Positions 1 through 8,191 are shown, numbered from the stretch's first letter. The stretch is 64,000 nt of DNA from Providencia manganoxydans (GCF_016618195.1 NZ_CP067099.1:3720001-3784000); one strand, 5' to 3'. Notes: generated from the sequence alone by a model not told the origin. Translations and numbers: made by a program.

Positions 1-1
1 A

Positions 2-958
2 TTAGAACAACTCGGTTCTGTTACGACAATTGCATTGGATAAAACAGGCACCTTAACTGAAGGTAAACCTCATGTTACCGATTTAGTGCCCGTTGATGGT
101 TTATCTGAAAATGAGTTAGTGAGGATCACTGCATCCGTTGAGGCAGGTTCACATCACCCATTAGCTAAAGCAGTCATTAATAAAGCAGAAGCACTGTCTA
201 TCACGGTTGTCGAAGCTGAAAATCGCAAAGCCTTGGCAGGTAAAGGTGTTGAAGGCTACCTTGGTGATAAACATATCTTAGTGAGTGCACCAAGCCGCTT
301 AGATACACCGCTTGAGCCAACTTGGCAGAATCAAGTTGAAGCACTTGAAGCGCAAGGTAAAACGGTTGTTGTGACGTTAGAAAACAACCAAGTTATTGGT
401 TTAACTGCACTACAAGATACCTTACGTAGTGATGCTACTGATGCAATGACTATGCTTAAAGCGCTCAATGTTAATGCCGTTATGTTAACGGGAGATAACC
501 CACGAGCGGCAAGTGCTATCGCAGGACAACTCGGTATGGAATACCGTGCAGGTTTGCTCCCTGAAGACAAAGTCACCGCGGTAATGGAATTAAACCGTAA
601 TCACAGCACCATGATGGTTGGTGATGGCATCAATGATGCGCCAGCAATGAAAGCATCCAGTATTGGCGTTGCAATGGGTAGTGGAACTGATGTAGCACTG
701 GAAACGGCAGACGCTGCGCTGACACATAACCGTTTAACCGGTTTGCCAGAAATCATTGCGCTGTCCCAAGCAACTCGTAAGATCATTCGTGAAAACATTA
801 CTATTGCACTTGGTTTAAAAGCGGTGTTCTTAGTGACCAGCTTGCTGGGGATCACAGGGTTATGGGTAGCAGTACTCGCCGATTCAGGGGCTACGGCTCT
901 AGTAACGGCGAATGCCGTACGGTTATTGAAAGTGAAATTGCCGCAAGTGAAAAAATAG
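2..958 (+). CDS. zntA: Zn2+/Cd2+/Pb2+-exporting P-type ATPase, C-terminal part
   Basis: This is the 3' portion of a P1B-type heavy-metal ATPase that exports zinc, cadmium and lead across the inner membrane. The reading frame is open from the window edge, so the gene starts upstream. Visible are the phosphorylation motif DKTGTLTEGK just inside the window, the nucleotide-binding region, MLTGDN, the hinge motif MVGDGINDAPAM, and a C-terminal membrane pair. The N-terminal metal-binding domain and the first membrane segments lie outside. The neighbours tusA and yhhQ match the E. coli zntA-tusA-yhhQ order, which supports ZntA over CopA. The family and the partial status are near certain. Confidence 0.95.
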   Translation, partial: LEQLGSVTTIALDKTGTLTEGKPHVTDLVPVDGLSENELVRITASVEAGSHHPLAKAVINKAEALSITVVEAENRKALAGKGVEGYLGDKHILVSAPSRLDTPLEPTWQNQVEALEAQGKTVVVTLENNQVIGLTALQDTLRSDATDAMTMLKALNVNAVMLTGDNPRAASAIAGQLGMEYRAGLLPEDKVTAVMELNRNHSTMMVGDGINDAPAMKASSIGVAMGSGTDVALETADAALTHNRLTGLPEIIALSQATRKIIRENITIALGLKAVFLVTSLLGITGLWVAVLADSGATALVTANAVRLLKVKLPQVKK

Positions 959-983
959 CCATCATTATTGATCGCATCTAGTT

Positions 984-1008
984 AAAAGCGCCCTTGTGGC
1001 GCTTTTTT
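984..1008 (+). terminator. Rho-independent terminator of zntA
   Basis: A 9-bp stem (AAAAGCGCC / GGCGCTTTT) with a 5-nt loop is followed by a run of T. It lies 26 bp after the zntA stop codon. Confidence 0.85.
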
Positions 1009-1179
1009 AATACACATAGCAAACTCATTACTAGTCAACTAAGCAACTATTGTTTTTTACTACTAATCAAATGTAGTTTTCGTTTAAATGATAAGACTAA
1101 TACTTTGTTTTAATTGATTAATTTTTGCTAAAATTAGGAGTAACTTGCTCCTCTCTCACCGTCATATTGGTTACTATCA

Positions 1180-2190
1180 ATGCTCCAAAATAACTTTGAT
1201 ATATACGCTATGTCACTACAGCCACCTAAAACACCGCATGATGCGACTTTTAAGGGTTTTCTGAACCAAGTCGATAATGCACGAGACTTTTTTGATATTT
1301 ACCTTCCAGAAAATATCAAATCATTATGTGATTTTAAGACGCTAGCACTCACTAACTCGTCTTTTATCGATAATAAATTGCGTTCACGATTGTCAGATGT
1401 TCTCTACTCTGTAAAAACAGATATGGGCGATGGTTATTTTTATTTATTAGTCGAACATCAATCAACGCCAGATAAATTAATGAGTTGGCGATTGATGTAC
1501 TATGCTTTTTCCGCAATGAACCAACACTTACAGCAAGGACACAAGGTACTACCATTGGTTGTACCCATACTGTTTTATCATGGAAAAATGTCCCCCTACC
1601 CTTATCAGAATTTATGGACTCGCTGCTTTGATTGGAAAGAGCTTGCCGAAGAGCTGTATTTTAAACCGTTTCCTTTAGTTGATATCACTGTCATAGATGA
1701 TAATGAGCTAGCTAATCATCGAAAAATTGCAGTAATGGAACTGGCAATGAAGCATAAAAACCTGCGTGATGAATACCAACGAATGGTTGAACTCTTTGCT
1801 CAAACGCTCAATAATAATGGTAACAGTCAAGATGACATTACGATTATTTTGCAGTACTTACTGGTGGTTTTGGAGTCTCCAGAGCACTTTGAACAAATAA
1901 TTCATTGCTTTAGTCAGCAAATTCCACAACATAAAGAGGTGGTTATGAATTTAGCAGAGCGGCTACGACAAGAAGGTCAGGAAAAAGGTCATAAAATAGG
2001 TATTGAAGAAGGTATTGAAGAAGGTATTGAAAAAGGCCGTAAAATAGGCGTTGAAGAAGGTGTCAAAATAACCCAACGTCAAATGGTAAAATCGCTCTTC
2101 ACTGCTGGCGCTAATATTGAATTAATTATGGCAGGCACAAAATTGAGCCGCGAAGAGATTTTGTCACTGATTGAAGAGCAAACTCAATAA
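1180..2190 (+). CDS. Rpn-family recombination-promoting nuclease (Transposase_31 type)
   Basis: The protein belongs to the Rpn (PD-(D/E)XK) family, known in E. coli for recA-independent recombination and recently linked to antiphage toxicity. The N-terminal nuclease part shows the family opening HDATFKGFLNQ (about residues 20-30) and, near residues 68-92, the core SDVLYSVKT...YFYLLVEHQS with the acidic and E-x-Q positions expected of this fold. The C-terminus is a charged helical tail with tandem GIEEG/GIEKG repeats. The annotated start gives 336 aa. No clear ribosome site precedes it, and ATG 1210 (residue 11) is an equally good start. The gene is inserted between zntA and tusA, which are neighbours in E. 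coli, so it is an acquired single-gene element. Confidence 0.85.
   Translation: MLQNNFDIYAMSLQPPKTPHDATFKGFLNQVDNARDFFDIYLPENIKSLCDFKTLALTNSSFIDNKLRSRLSDVLYSVKTDMGDGYFYLLVEHQSTPDKLMSWRLMYYAFSAMNQHLQQGHKVLPLVVPILFYHGKMSPYPYQNLWTRCFDWKELAEELYFKPFPLVDITVIDDNELANHRKIAVMELAMKHKNLRDEYQRMVELFAQTLNNNGNSQDDITIILQYLLVVLESPEHFEQIIHCFSQQIPQHKEVVMNLAERLRQEGQEKGHKIGIEEGIEEGIEKGRKIGVEEGVKITQRQMVKSLFTAGANIELIMAGTKLSREEILSLIEEQTQ
1945..2190 (+). CDS. Putative internal RpnS-like product of the rpn gene
   Basis: An in-frame ATG at 1945 (codon 256 of the rpn gene) is preceded by AAGAGGTGG, a good Shine-Dalgarno with GAGG 5 nt upstream. Initiation there would give an 81-aa product with the charged GIEEG-repeat tail but not the nuclease domain. 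In E. coli, rpn genes are reported to encode such a short C-terminal protein (RpnS) that blocks the toxic full-length nuclease. The start and its ribosome site are seen directly. The antitoxin role is inferred by analogy. No promoter was identified for it. Confidence 0.5.
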   Translation: MNLAERLRQEGQEKGHKIGIEEGIEEGIEKGRKIGVEEGVKITQRQMVKSLFTAGANIELIMAGTKLSREEILSLIEEQTQ

Positions 2191-2298
2191 CTAAGAGAAA
2201 AATCAAGGCGCTAGTTCCGATATAGAACTTGCGTTGTACCTTGATCTATTTTAAATAAATAACATATTCCCAGCCAGTCATACGGTTTCAAATCACAG

Positions 2299-2553
2299 TT
2301 ACAGCCCTTCTGCTTTTTTGCGTAACAAATAGCGATAAGGTGCTTGTTCCGCTTCAACCGCCAGCAATTCATGTTCCATAAAACGGCAAAATCCGGGTAT
2401 ATCGCGCGTTGTTGCTGGGTCATCGGCAATAATCAGTAATGTGTCTCCCGCTGCCATTCCACGAACAGTTTTACGAACTAACATCACAGGTTCAGGACAA
2501 CGTAAGCCAAGTGTATCAAGGGTTTTTGTGGCATTTGCAAATGAATCAGACAT
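2299..2553 (-). CDS. tusA: Sulfur carrier protein TusA
   Basis: TusA is a small sulfurtransferase that accepts persulfide sulfur from IscS and passes it to TusBCD for 2-thiolation of wobble uridine in tRNA. The 84-aa product carries the diagnostic [11 protein letters not shown] motif with the catalytic cysteine, then a ferredoxin-like alpha-beta fold with [10 protein letters not shown]. Its length matches E. coli TusA (81 aa). The frame is open 30 codons further upstream, but the MSDSF start at 2553 fits the family. It lies between zntA and yhhQ as in E. coli, although with the rpn gene now inserted on the zntA side. Confidence 0.95.
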   Translation of the reverse strand: MSDSFANATKTLDTLGLRCPEPVMLVRKTVRGMAAGDTLLIIADDPATTRDIPGFCRFMEHELLAVEAEQAPYRYLLRKKAEGL

Positions 2554-2650
2554 AACCATACTTATAAAAAAATAAATGATGTTTTGATTATATAATAAAA
2601 AGCCTATCTCAGGTTTAACAGTTTTGCTTTTGTTGCGCAACAAACGTATT

Positions 2651-2790
2651 ATACTCCAAATAATTCAAGGTGCAGCTAGGCGACAAGTGAGCAAGTCGCT
2701 AGGAGCATAGATAACTATGTGACTGGCGCGAGTGAGTGTAGTCACTTATACCTTAACGAAAGGCGCTGCAACTTGAAGTATAACGAGTAT
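2651..2790 (+). repeat. MITE-like intergenic repeat, copy A
   Basis: This is a 140-bp element with imperfect inverted ends: the left end begins ATACTCCAAATAATTCAAG and the right end finishes ACTTGAAGTATAACGAGTAT. It closely matches copies at 3718, 40883 and 48519 in length and sequence. A short reading frame through it (from 2719) is a property of the repeat and not a gene. Confidence 0.85.
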
Positions 2791-2823
2791 ATACACGCTC
2801 CCTCGATGTCGAGGCTATGTTTT

Positions 2824-2857
2824 ATGGGTTCCCTCACCCCATGGCTACTTAAAAAGG
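2824..2857 (+). promoter_or_regulatory. Candidate preQ1-I riboswitch controlling yhhQ
   Basis: A compact H-type pseudoknot can be drawn 7-40 nt before the yhhQ start. Stem P1 is ATGGG (2824-2828) with CCCAT (2838-2842). Its 9-nt loop begins TTC and ends with A-C, placing a cytosine at 2837 where preQ1-I aptamers recognise the ligand. An A-rich tail follows, ending AAAAAGG, whose AGG can pair with CCT of the loop (2832-2834) as stem P2. The tail AAAGG is also the Shine-Dalgarno, so ligand binding would block translation. Downstream YhhQ imports queuosine precursors, a known target of this class. The fold was drawn by eye and not computed. Confidence 0.6.
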
Positions 2858-2863
2858 TACAAT

Positions 2864-3532
2864 ATGTTTACGTTCACTGCGCAGCAACGAGCCACTGCGT
2901 TAATTTGGCTCTCGTTATTCCACGTCCTAATTATTACCTCTAGTAACTATTTAGTGCAGCTACCGATTAATATTTTCGGTTTCCACACCACATGGGGGGC
3001 ATTTACCTTTCCCTTTATTTTCTTAGCCACCGATTTGACAGTGCGTATTTATGGCGCGCCACTAGCTCGCCGTATCATTACCGCGGTTATGCTACCTGCA
3101 CTGCTGATCTCTTACGTCATATCCGCACTGTTTTTCCAAGGAGCATGGCAAGGTTTTAGCGCTCTCAATGAATTTAATCTGTTTGTTGCACGTATCGCAG
3201 CCGCCAGTTTTATGGCTTATGTATTAGGACAAATACTGGATGTCAGCGTATTTAATAAATTACGCCAGAACAAACGTTGGTATGTCGCCCCTGCGTGCGC
3301 CATGTTTTTTGGTAACTTGATTGACACGATTGCCTTCTTCTTCATTGCATTTTACCGCAGTAGTGATCCTTTTATGGCCGCTAATTGGGTGGAGATTGCT
3401 TTAGTGGATTACACTTTTAAGCTGTTAATCTGTATGTTATTTTTCTTACCAGCCTATGGTGTACTACTCAACTTTATCCTAAAAACCTTCTTTGCCCACA
3501 CCTCGGAGCAAAAACTGGCTGATCAACATTAA
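2864..3532 (+). CDS. yhhQ: Queuosine precursor transporter YhhQ
   Basis: YhhQ is an inner-membrane importer of queuosine precursors (preQ0/preQ1) from the COG1738 family. The 222-aa product is almost the same length as the E. coli protein. It shows the family N-terminus, the conserved segment TTWGAFTFPFIFLATDLT (about residues 40-58), and multiple hydrophobic helices, with GNLIDTIAFFF and the DYTFKLLI helix near the end. The start has AAAAAGG upstream, which is part of the candidate riboswitch. MITE copies A and B flank the gene in the same orientation. Confidence 0.93.
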   Translation: MFTFTAQQRATALIWLSLFHVLIITSSNYLVQLPINIFGFHTTWGAFTFPFIFLATDLTVRIYGAPLARRIITAVMLPALLISYVISALFFQGAWQGFSALNEFNLFVARIAAASFMAYVLGQILDVSVFNKLRQNKRWYVAPACAMFFGNLIDTIAFFFIAFYRSSDPFMAANWVEIALVDYTFKLLICMLFFLPAYGVLLNFILKTFFAHTSEQKLADQH

Positions 3533-3543
3533 TTTGCTGAGTT

Positions 3544-3567
3544 TGAGAGGGAAAATGTTCCCTCTCA
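3544..3567 (+). terminator. Hairpin after yhhQ, probable terminator
   Basis: A perfect 10-bp stem (TGAGAGGGAA / TTCCCTCTCA) with a 4-nt loop lies 11 bp after the stop codon. No strong T-run follows, so termination efficiency is uncertain. The next 150 bp to repeat B hold no convincing gene. Confidence 0.5.
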
Positions 3568-3717
3568 TCGACGAATAAAAATTACCGATCCAACTCTCAT
3601 TTTATAGGTTTGCCCCATCAATAATTCCACAGCCGTGATAGTCTGATTGCACAATCGAAACGAACCGCGCTGTTTACGTTTCAATTCACTCAAAAAAGAA
3701 CACAAACGAACAGATAT

Positions 3718-3857
3718 ATACTCTAAATAATTCGAGTTGCAGCTAGGCGACAAGTGAATGAGTCGCTAGGAGCATAGAAAACTATGTGACTGGCGCGAGT
3801 GAGCGTAGTCACTTATACCTTAACGAAAGGCGCTGCAACTTGAAGTATGACGAGTAT
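3718..3857 (+). repeat. MITE-like intergenic repeat, copy B
   Basis: A 140-bp copy in the same orientation as copy A and differing from it at few positions. It ends 33 bp before the dhaK start. The frame through it runs into dhaK and can mislead gene callers into a 35-residue N-terminal extension. Confidence 0.85.
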
Positions 3858-3890
3858 AACCATCGACCTCTATTTTCTGGAGTTTGTAAG

Positions 3891-4961
3891 ATGAAAAAAC
3901 TGATTAACCGTGTTGAAGATATCATCAGTGAAGTCAATCAAGGGCTGGTAGCGGCTCACCCCGAACTGCGTTTAAATATCGATCCTACCTACCTAGTTCA
4001 TAAGGATGCTCCAATAAAGAATAAAGTGGGGTTATTGTCTGGAGGTGGCAGCGGTCATGAACCCATGCACAGCGGATACATCGGACTCGGCATGCTGGAT
4101 GGAGCATGTCCCGGAGAAATGTTTACCTCGCCGACACCTGACCAAATGATGGAATGTGCGATGGCCATTGACAGTGGCGAAGGTGTCTTGATGATCATCA
4201 AAAACTATACAGGGGATGTTCTCAATTTCGAAACTGCCGCCGAGCTACTGCATGATGCAGGTACTCAAGTCGCAACAGTTTTAGTCGATGATGACGTGGC
4301 AGTAAAAGATAGTCTATATACCGCAGGGCGTCGTGGTGTTGCCAACACCGTATTAATGGAAAAAATACTTGGTGCGGCTGCGGTTAAAGGATACACACTT
4401 GACCAGCTCGTCGAACTGGGCCACAAAACCAATAATAATGGCTACAGTTTAGGAGTGGCGTTACACGCTTGTACTGTACCAGCAGCAGGAAAACCTTCAT
4501 TTGAGCTACCTGATAATGAAATGGAATTTGGTGTTGGCATTCACGGAGAACCGGGTATTGAACGGCGCAGTTTTAGCAATTTAAATAATACGGTTGATCA
4601 GATGTTCCAAACTTTGATCGACAATGGTCATTATGAACGCGTGATCCGCCAATGGGATCGTCAAAATAGCTGCTGGCAAGAACATAAACAGATCAAACAG
4701 CCATTAAAAAAAGGCGATCGTGTCATTGCCCTCGTCAATAACCTAGGCGCAACCCCGCTATCTGAGCTCTATGCGGTATACCATCGTTTACAAACTTGTT
4801 GTCACCAATTTGGCCTCACTATTGAGCGTAACCTAGTCGGTTCATACTGCACTGCGCTTGATATGCAAGGCGTTTCAATCACCTTATTAAAAGTTGATGA
4901 CGAAACGTTGATGCTCTGGGACGAACCCGTTAACACCCCTGCTTTACGTTGGAAATGCTAG
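3891..4961 (+). CDS. dhaK: Dihydroxyacetone kinase, DhaK subunit
   Basis: DhaK is the substrate-binding subunit of the PTS-dependent dihydroxyacetone kinase. It holds dihydroxyacetone as a hemiaminal on a histidine while DhaL phosphorylates it. The product is 356 aa, exactly the usual length. Visible are LLSGGGSGHEPMHSGYIG (about residues 45-62) and the active-site region GVGIHGEPGIERR with the substrate-binding histidine. The start at 3891 is chosen because it has CTGGAG 8 nt upstream and gives the family length. The frame is open further upstream only through repeat B. dhaL follows after 18 bp, so the two are co-transcribed. Confidence 0.95.
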   Translation: MKKLINRVEDIISEVNQGLVAAHPELRLNIDPTYLVHKDAPIKNKVGLLSGGGSGHEPMHSGYIGLGMLDGACPGEMFTSPTPDQMMECAMAIDSGEGVLMIIKNYTGDVLNFETAAELLHDAGTQVATVLVDDDVAVKDSLYTAGRRGVANTVLMEKILGAAAVKGYTLDQLVELGHKTNNNGYSLGVALHACTVPAAGKPSFELPDNEMEFGVGIHGEPGIERRSFSNLNNTVDQMFQTLIDNGHYERVIRQWDRQNSCWQEHKQIKQPLKKGDRVIALVNNLGATPLSELYAVYHRLQTCCHQFGLTIERNLVGSYCTALDMQGVSITLLKVDDETLMLWDEPVNTPALRWKC

Positions 4962-4979
4962 GCCAAAGGAGTAATACAA

Positions 4980-5600
4980 ATGAATTTAACACAACAACAG
5001 ATCTATCATTGGTTAATCCAATGTTCGCAGACCTTTGCTCAAGAACAAAACAATCTAACCGAGCTAGATACAGCAATTGGCGATGGTGACCATGGTCTTA
5101 ATATGAACCGAGGCTTTCAAAAAGTCGCCGAAAAGCTGCCTTCTGTCGAAGACAAAGACATTGCTACTTTGCTTAAAACAACAGGTATGACATTACTTTC
5201 GAGTGTTGGCGGAGCGAGCGGCCCATTATTTGGGACTTTTTTTATTAAGGCAGCTCAAAGTGCGGCTGGTAAAGAAGCGCTGAGCGTCGCAGATTTGGCA
5301 GAGCTTATTAAAACAGGTACTGAAGGCGTGGTTTCTCGAGGCAAAGCAGAACCAAATGATAAAACCATGTGTGATGTGTGGTGGCCAGTGAGTACTGCTC
5401 TCGAAAATGCTGCTTCCCAACCTTTAAATGAAGCCATTTCAGCAGCAGTAGAAGCCGCAAAGCAAGGTGTTGAATCGACTATTCCAATGCAAGCACGCAA
5501 AGGAAGAGCCAGTTACCTCGGGGAACGCAGTATTGGCCATGCTGATCCGGGTGGTACCTCAGTATTGCTCCTGATGAAAACGCTTCAACAGTCACTGTAG
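4980..5600 (+). CDS. dhaL: Dihydroxyacetone kinase, ADP-binding DhaL subunit
   Basis: DhaL carries the tightly bound nucleotide that is rephosphorylated by DhaM and then phosphorylates dihydroxyacetone on DhaK. The 206-aa product has AIGDGDHGLNMNRGF (metal- and nucleotide-binding aspartates, about residues 32-46), GGASGPLFG, and the C-terminal GRASYLGERS...HADPGGTS motif. A clear AAAGGAG precedes the start. The PTS-type partner dhaM does not follow. The next gene is glpC on the other strand, so the phosphoryl donor must be encoded elsewhere or the mode differs. Confidence 0.95.
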   Translation: MNLTQQQIYHWLIQCSQTFAQEQNNLTELDTAIGDGDHGLNMNRGFQKVAEKLPSVEDKDIATLLKTTGMTLLSSVGGASGPLFGTFFIKAAQSAAGKEALSVADLAELIKTGTEGVVSRGKAEPNDKTMCDVWWPVSTALENAASQPLNEAISAAVEAAKQGVESTIPMQARKGRASYLGERSIGHADPGGTSVLLLMKTLQQSL

Positions 5601-5651
5601 TTTTCCATTCTGCTGGCGATATCTCTCGCCAGTGCCATCCCGACTCATAAC

Positions 5652-5684
5652 ATAAAAAAAGAGAAAGGTTTTATGCCTTTCTCT
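5652..5684 (-). terminator. Terminator of glpACB
   Basis: A 9-bp stem (AGAGAAAGG / CCTTTCTCT) with a T-run on the minus-strand side lies 22 bp beyond the glpC stop. It also stands between the convergent dhaL and glpC genes. Confidence 0.8.
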
Positions 5685-5705
5685 AATGGGTTAACCAAAC
5701 AACGA

Positions 5706-6899
5706 TTATAATGCTTTGGCTAATAAGCTAATCGGATGCTCACATTTTTTACTGGTCGACATCTCAATTTGCCATTTACAGGTTTCACAGTCAGTGATCA
5801 CCATATCAGCACCGCTTTCTTCAATTTGTCTGAACAATCCTGCGCCAATCCCTTGAGATACTTCATAGTTCTCTTTTTTGAACCCGTAAGTCCCCGCGAT
5901 ACCACAACACTGAGAATCAAGCACAATCAGCTCCACCCCCGGTACACGTTTGATCAGCTCTAATGTATAAGATGTCCAACCCATTTTTTCCATATGGCAT
6001 GGTGTATGGTAGGCGACTTTTAATGGTGTATGTTTAAGTTTTAACTCACGACCTTGCTCTAATAAACGATAAATGTAACGCGTTGCTAGCTCAATATTTT
6101 CACGCATTTGCGATGTATCCACATCAAGCACATGAGGGTATTCATCACGGATAGTGAAAGTACAGGTTGATGAGGTCGCAACAACAGGTACATGATTTTC
6201 AAGGATCGTTTCCTGTAGCGACTCTAGGTTTACATTCGCTTGCCGTTTCGCCTGTTTCATAAAACCATTCGCGATCAATGCCACACCACAGCATTTTTCA
6301 CGTTTCAGTAATTGAACACCGATCCCCATGCCATTGAAGACTTTAATAAGATCTTTGCCAAGCTGTGGGTGATTGTAATTCACATAACAACCATGGAAAA
6401 AAGCCACTTGCTCTGCAAACTTTTGCTGCTCCGCAGCTTGTTTTGCATACCAACGGCGGAAAGTCCCAAACGAGTACTTAGGCAACTCACGGCGATGATC
6501 GATTTTCAATGCCTTATCAAGGATCTGACGAACCGGTTTCAAACCCGTGATCGTATTAACCACGGGAGCAAAAGGCGTTGATAATGATCCCATCAGATCG
6601 GTATGACTTAAGATAGCATCTCGTAATTTCGGTTTCTGCTGGCTATAGGTATTACGAGCCCGCGCGATAATATCGCCAATTTTTACGTCTGACGGGCAAG
6701 CAACCTCGCACCGTTTACAGTTAGTACAATATTTTAGCGCTTCGTCATACATCATCGGGTCTTTTAAGCGTAAACGCTCCCCATCAGGCCCCGCTTGTTT
6801 TGGCCCCGGATACAGAGGATTCACCTTAGCAACAGGGCAATAGGTCGTACACACTGTACATTTAATACAGCTTTCAAAGCTTGCATCCTGAATACTCAT
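5706..6899 (-). CDS. glpC: Anaerobic glycerol-3-phosphate dehydrogenase, subunit C
   Basis: GlpC is the iron-sulfur subunit that anchors GlpAB to the membrane and passes electrons to menaquinone, feeding fumarate reductase during anaerobic growth on glycerol. The 397-aa product (E. coli about 396) begins with two 4Fe-4S motifs, CIKCTVCTTYCP and CTNCKRCEVACP. It continues with two cysteine-rich CCG-type domains (FFHGCYVNYNHP...KREKCCG; AYHTPCHMEK...DSQCCG). It overlaps the glpB stop by 4 bp (ATGA), which indicates translational coupling. It is the last gene of glpACB. Confidence 0.96.
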   Translation of the reverse strand: MSIQDASFESCIKCTVCTTYCPVAKVNPLYPGPKQAGPDGERLRLKDPMMYDEALKYCTNCKRCEVACPSDVKIGDIIARARNTYSQQKPKLRDAILSHTDLMGSLSTPFAPVVNTITGLKPVRQILDKALKIDHRRELPKYSFGTFRRWYAKQAAEQQKFAEQVAFFHGCYVNYNHPQLGKDLIKVFNGMGIGVQLLKREKCCGVALIANGFMKQAKRQANVNLESLQETILENHVPVVATSSTCTFTIRDEYPHVLDVDTSQMRENIELATRYIYRLLEQGRELKLKHTPLKVAYHTPCHMEKMGWTSYTLELIKRVPGVELIVLDSQCCGIAGTYGFKKENYEVSQGIGAGLFRQIEESGADMVITDCETCKWQIEMSTSKKCEHPISLLAKAL

Positions 6900-8191
6900 T
6901 GTGCCACCTCCGCCTGCATGGCTTTTTGTCTTGCAAAGTAACCAATAATTTCTTCAGCGGCGTGCAAACCACTGATCAATGAAACCCCTGCACCACAGCC
7001 CTCGGTTAAAGGATCAAAGCCCCCTAAAATAGCGCCAGCAACATATAAATTTTCAAATGTCTGACCCTCTTTTTGCGCACGTAGCTGGTCATCAGTTTGT
7101 ACTCCGAACGCCATATAAGGCTGTGAAGCAAAAAACTCTTTGTTAGTCCATTGACCACGCTGAGGAATATCACACAAATCAAGGTGCATTAACGGTTCAT
7201 ATACGCGATCAAATTCAGCAACTAATCCATTATTGAAAAAACTCCCAGTCGCCAATACAAATTGAGAGGCTTTCAATGAGATATCACCGTGATTGCGTGT
7301 CATCACAGACTCAATGCGTGATCCCACACAATTCACGGAAGTTACTTTATCGCCTGGCATGATAATGCCACCTTGACGGCGAAATTGACGTAATAATGCT
7401 TCGTGTAATCGAATTCCTAATAATGATGGGGGGAGTGTTGGCAATAAATAAATAGGCTTACCGAGTTGCTTTTGTAGCTCAAGCAACGGTTCTTCACTAT
7501 CTAGGCCAATACAAGCTGGCATGAAAATAGACTCTGATTCAGCAACTAATGGGGCCATTTCAGCGACAATTTGCGCCATATTTTCAGGGCGATCTAGCCA
7601 ACGAGCGACATTGATTGCCCTAAATTCGCTGGCATTTTCTCTTAATCTGTCCAACAGCGGTAAGTGAACATAATAGGCACTCGCGGCAAGGCCTTCGCGT
7701 TGTAACTCATCCGATACCATTTGTGGTTGGAAGTCTAAAAAACCCTCGATACCTACAACAGCAATTTTCCCCATCTTCATTTTTTTATGCAGATCAACGG
7801 TTGGCACTGATTTAGGGCTTAGCCATGTTAGTCGTTTATGGCCTAAAGGCGTGATACGGTAATGGTTCTCATCACTAGAGCCTTTGAGCTTTATACCACT
7901 TTGTTGCAATAAAGCTTCGGCTTGGTGAGTTAGCTTAATTACGGCTAACTTCCCAAGACGACTATAAGGATGATGTGGTGACTGTTCACTCAGCGCTTCT
8001 AAAGCTTCAAGAGGTCTTTCAACTAATTGACCATTAGGCAAATGGGTTAATAAATCCAAGGAGCCTGAAGAAAAATGCAACGCATTTTGTCCCGCACTCA
8101 CAATGGCACAAGATAAACCTGACTGTGTTAAACGAATACCACAGATAAGGCCAGCTAGCCCTCCTCCCATGACGACTGCATCATATTTCAT
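6896..8191 (-). CDS. glpB: Anaerobic glycerol-3-phosphate dehydrogenase, subunit B
   Basis: GlpB is the FAD-containing flavoprotein subunit of the GlpABC complex, placed between catalytic GlpA and membrane-associated GlpC. The 431-aa product, slightly longer than the E. coli protein, starts with the dinucleotide-binding fingerprint AVVMGGGLAGLICGIRL (about residues 5-21). It carries FVLATGSFFNNGL and the C-terminal FAD motif NLYVAGAILGGFDPLTEG. Its start overlaps the glpA end by 11 bp and its stop overlaps glpC by 4 bp, so the three are one translationally coupled operon. Confidence 0.95.
   Translation of the reverse strand: MKYDAVVMGGGLAGLICGIRLTQSGLSCAIVSAGQNALHFSSGSLDLLTHLPNGQLVERPLEALEALSEQSPHHPYSRLGKLAVIKLTHQAEALLQQSGIKLKGSSDENHYRITPLGHKRLTWLSPKSVPTVDLHKKMKMGKIAVVGIEGFLDFQPQMVSDELQREGLAASAYYVHLPLLDRLRENASEFRAINVARWLDRPENMAQIVAEMAPLVAESESIFMPACIGLDSEEPLLELQKQLGKPIYLLPTLPPSLLGIRLHEALLRQFRRQGGIIMPGDKVTSVNCVGSRIESVMTRNHGDISLKASQFVLATGSFFNNGLVAEFDRVYEPLMHLDLCDIPQRGQWTNKEFFASQPYMAFGVQTDDQLRAQKEGQTFENLYVAGAILGGFDPLTEGCGAGVSLISGLHAAEEIIGYFARQKAMQAEVAQ

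Noticed and set aside
2719-2943. 74-aa frame starting MTGASECSHLYLNERR
   Set aside because: It is encoded mostly by MITE copy A and then runs across the riboswitch into yhhQ in another frame. The same peptide start appears in copy B. It is not a gene.
3565-3753. 62-aa minus-strand frame between yhhQ and dhaK
   Set aside because: Its start lies inside MITE copy B, there is no ribosome site, and I recognise no family.
3786-3890. 35-residue N-terminal extension of DhaK
   Set aside because: It comes from MITE copy B. The ATG at 3891 has a proper ribosome site and gives the exact family length.
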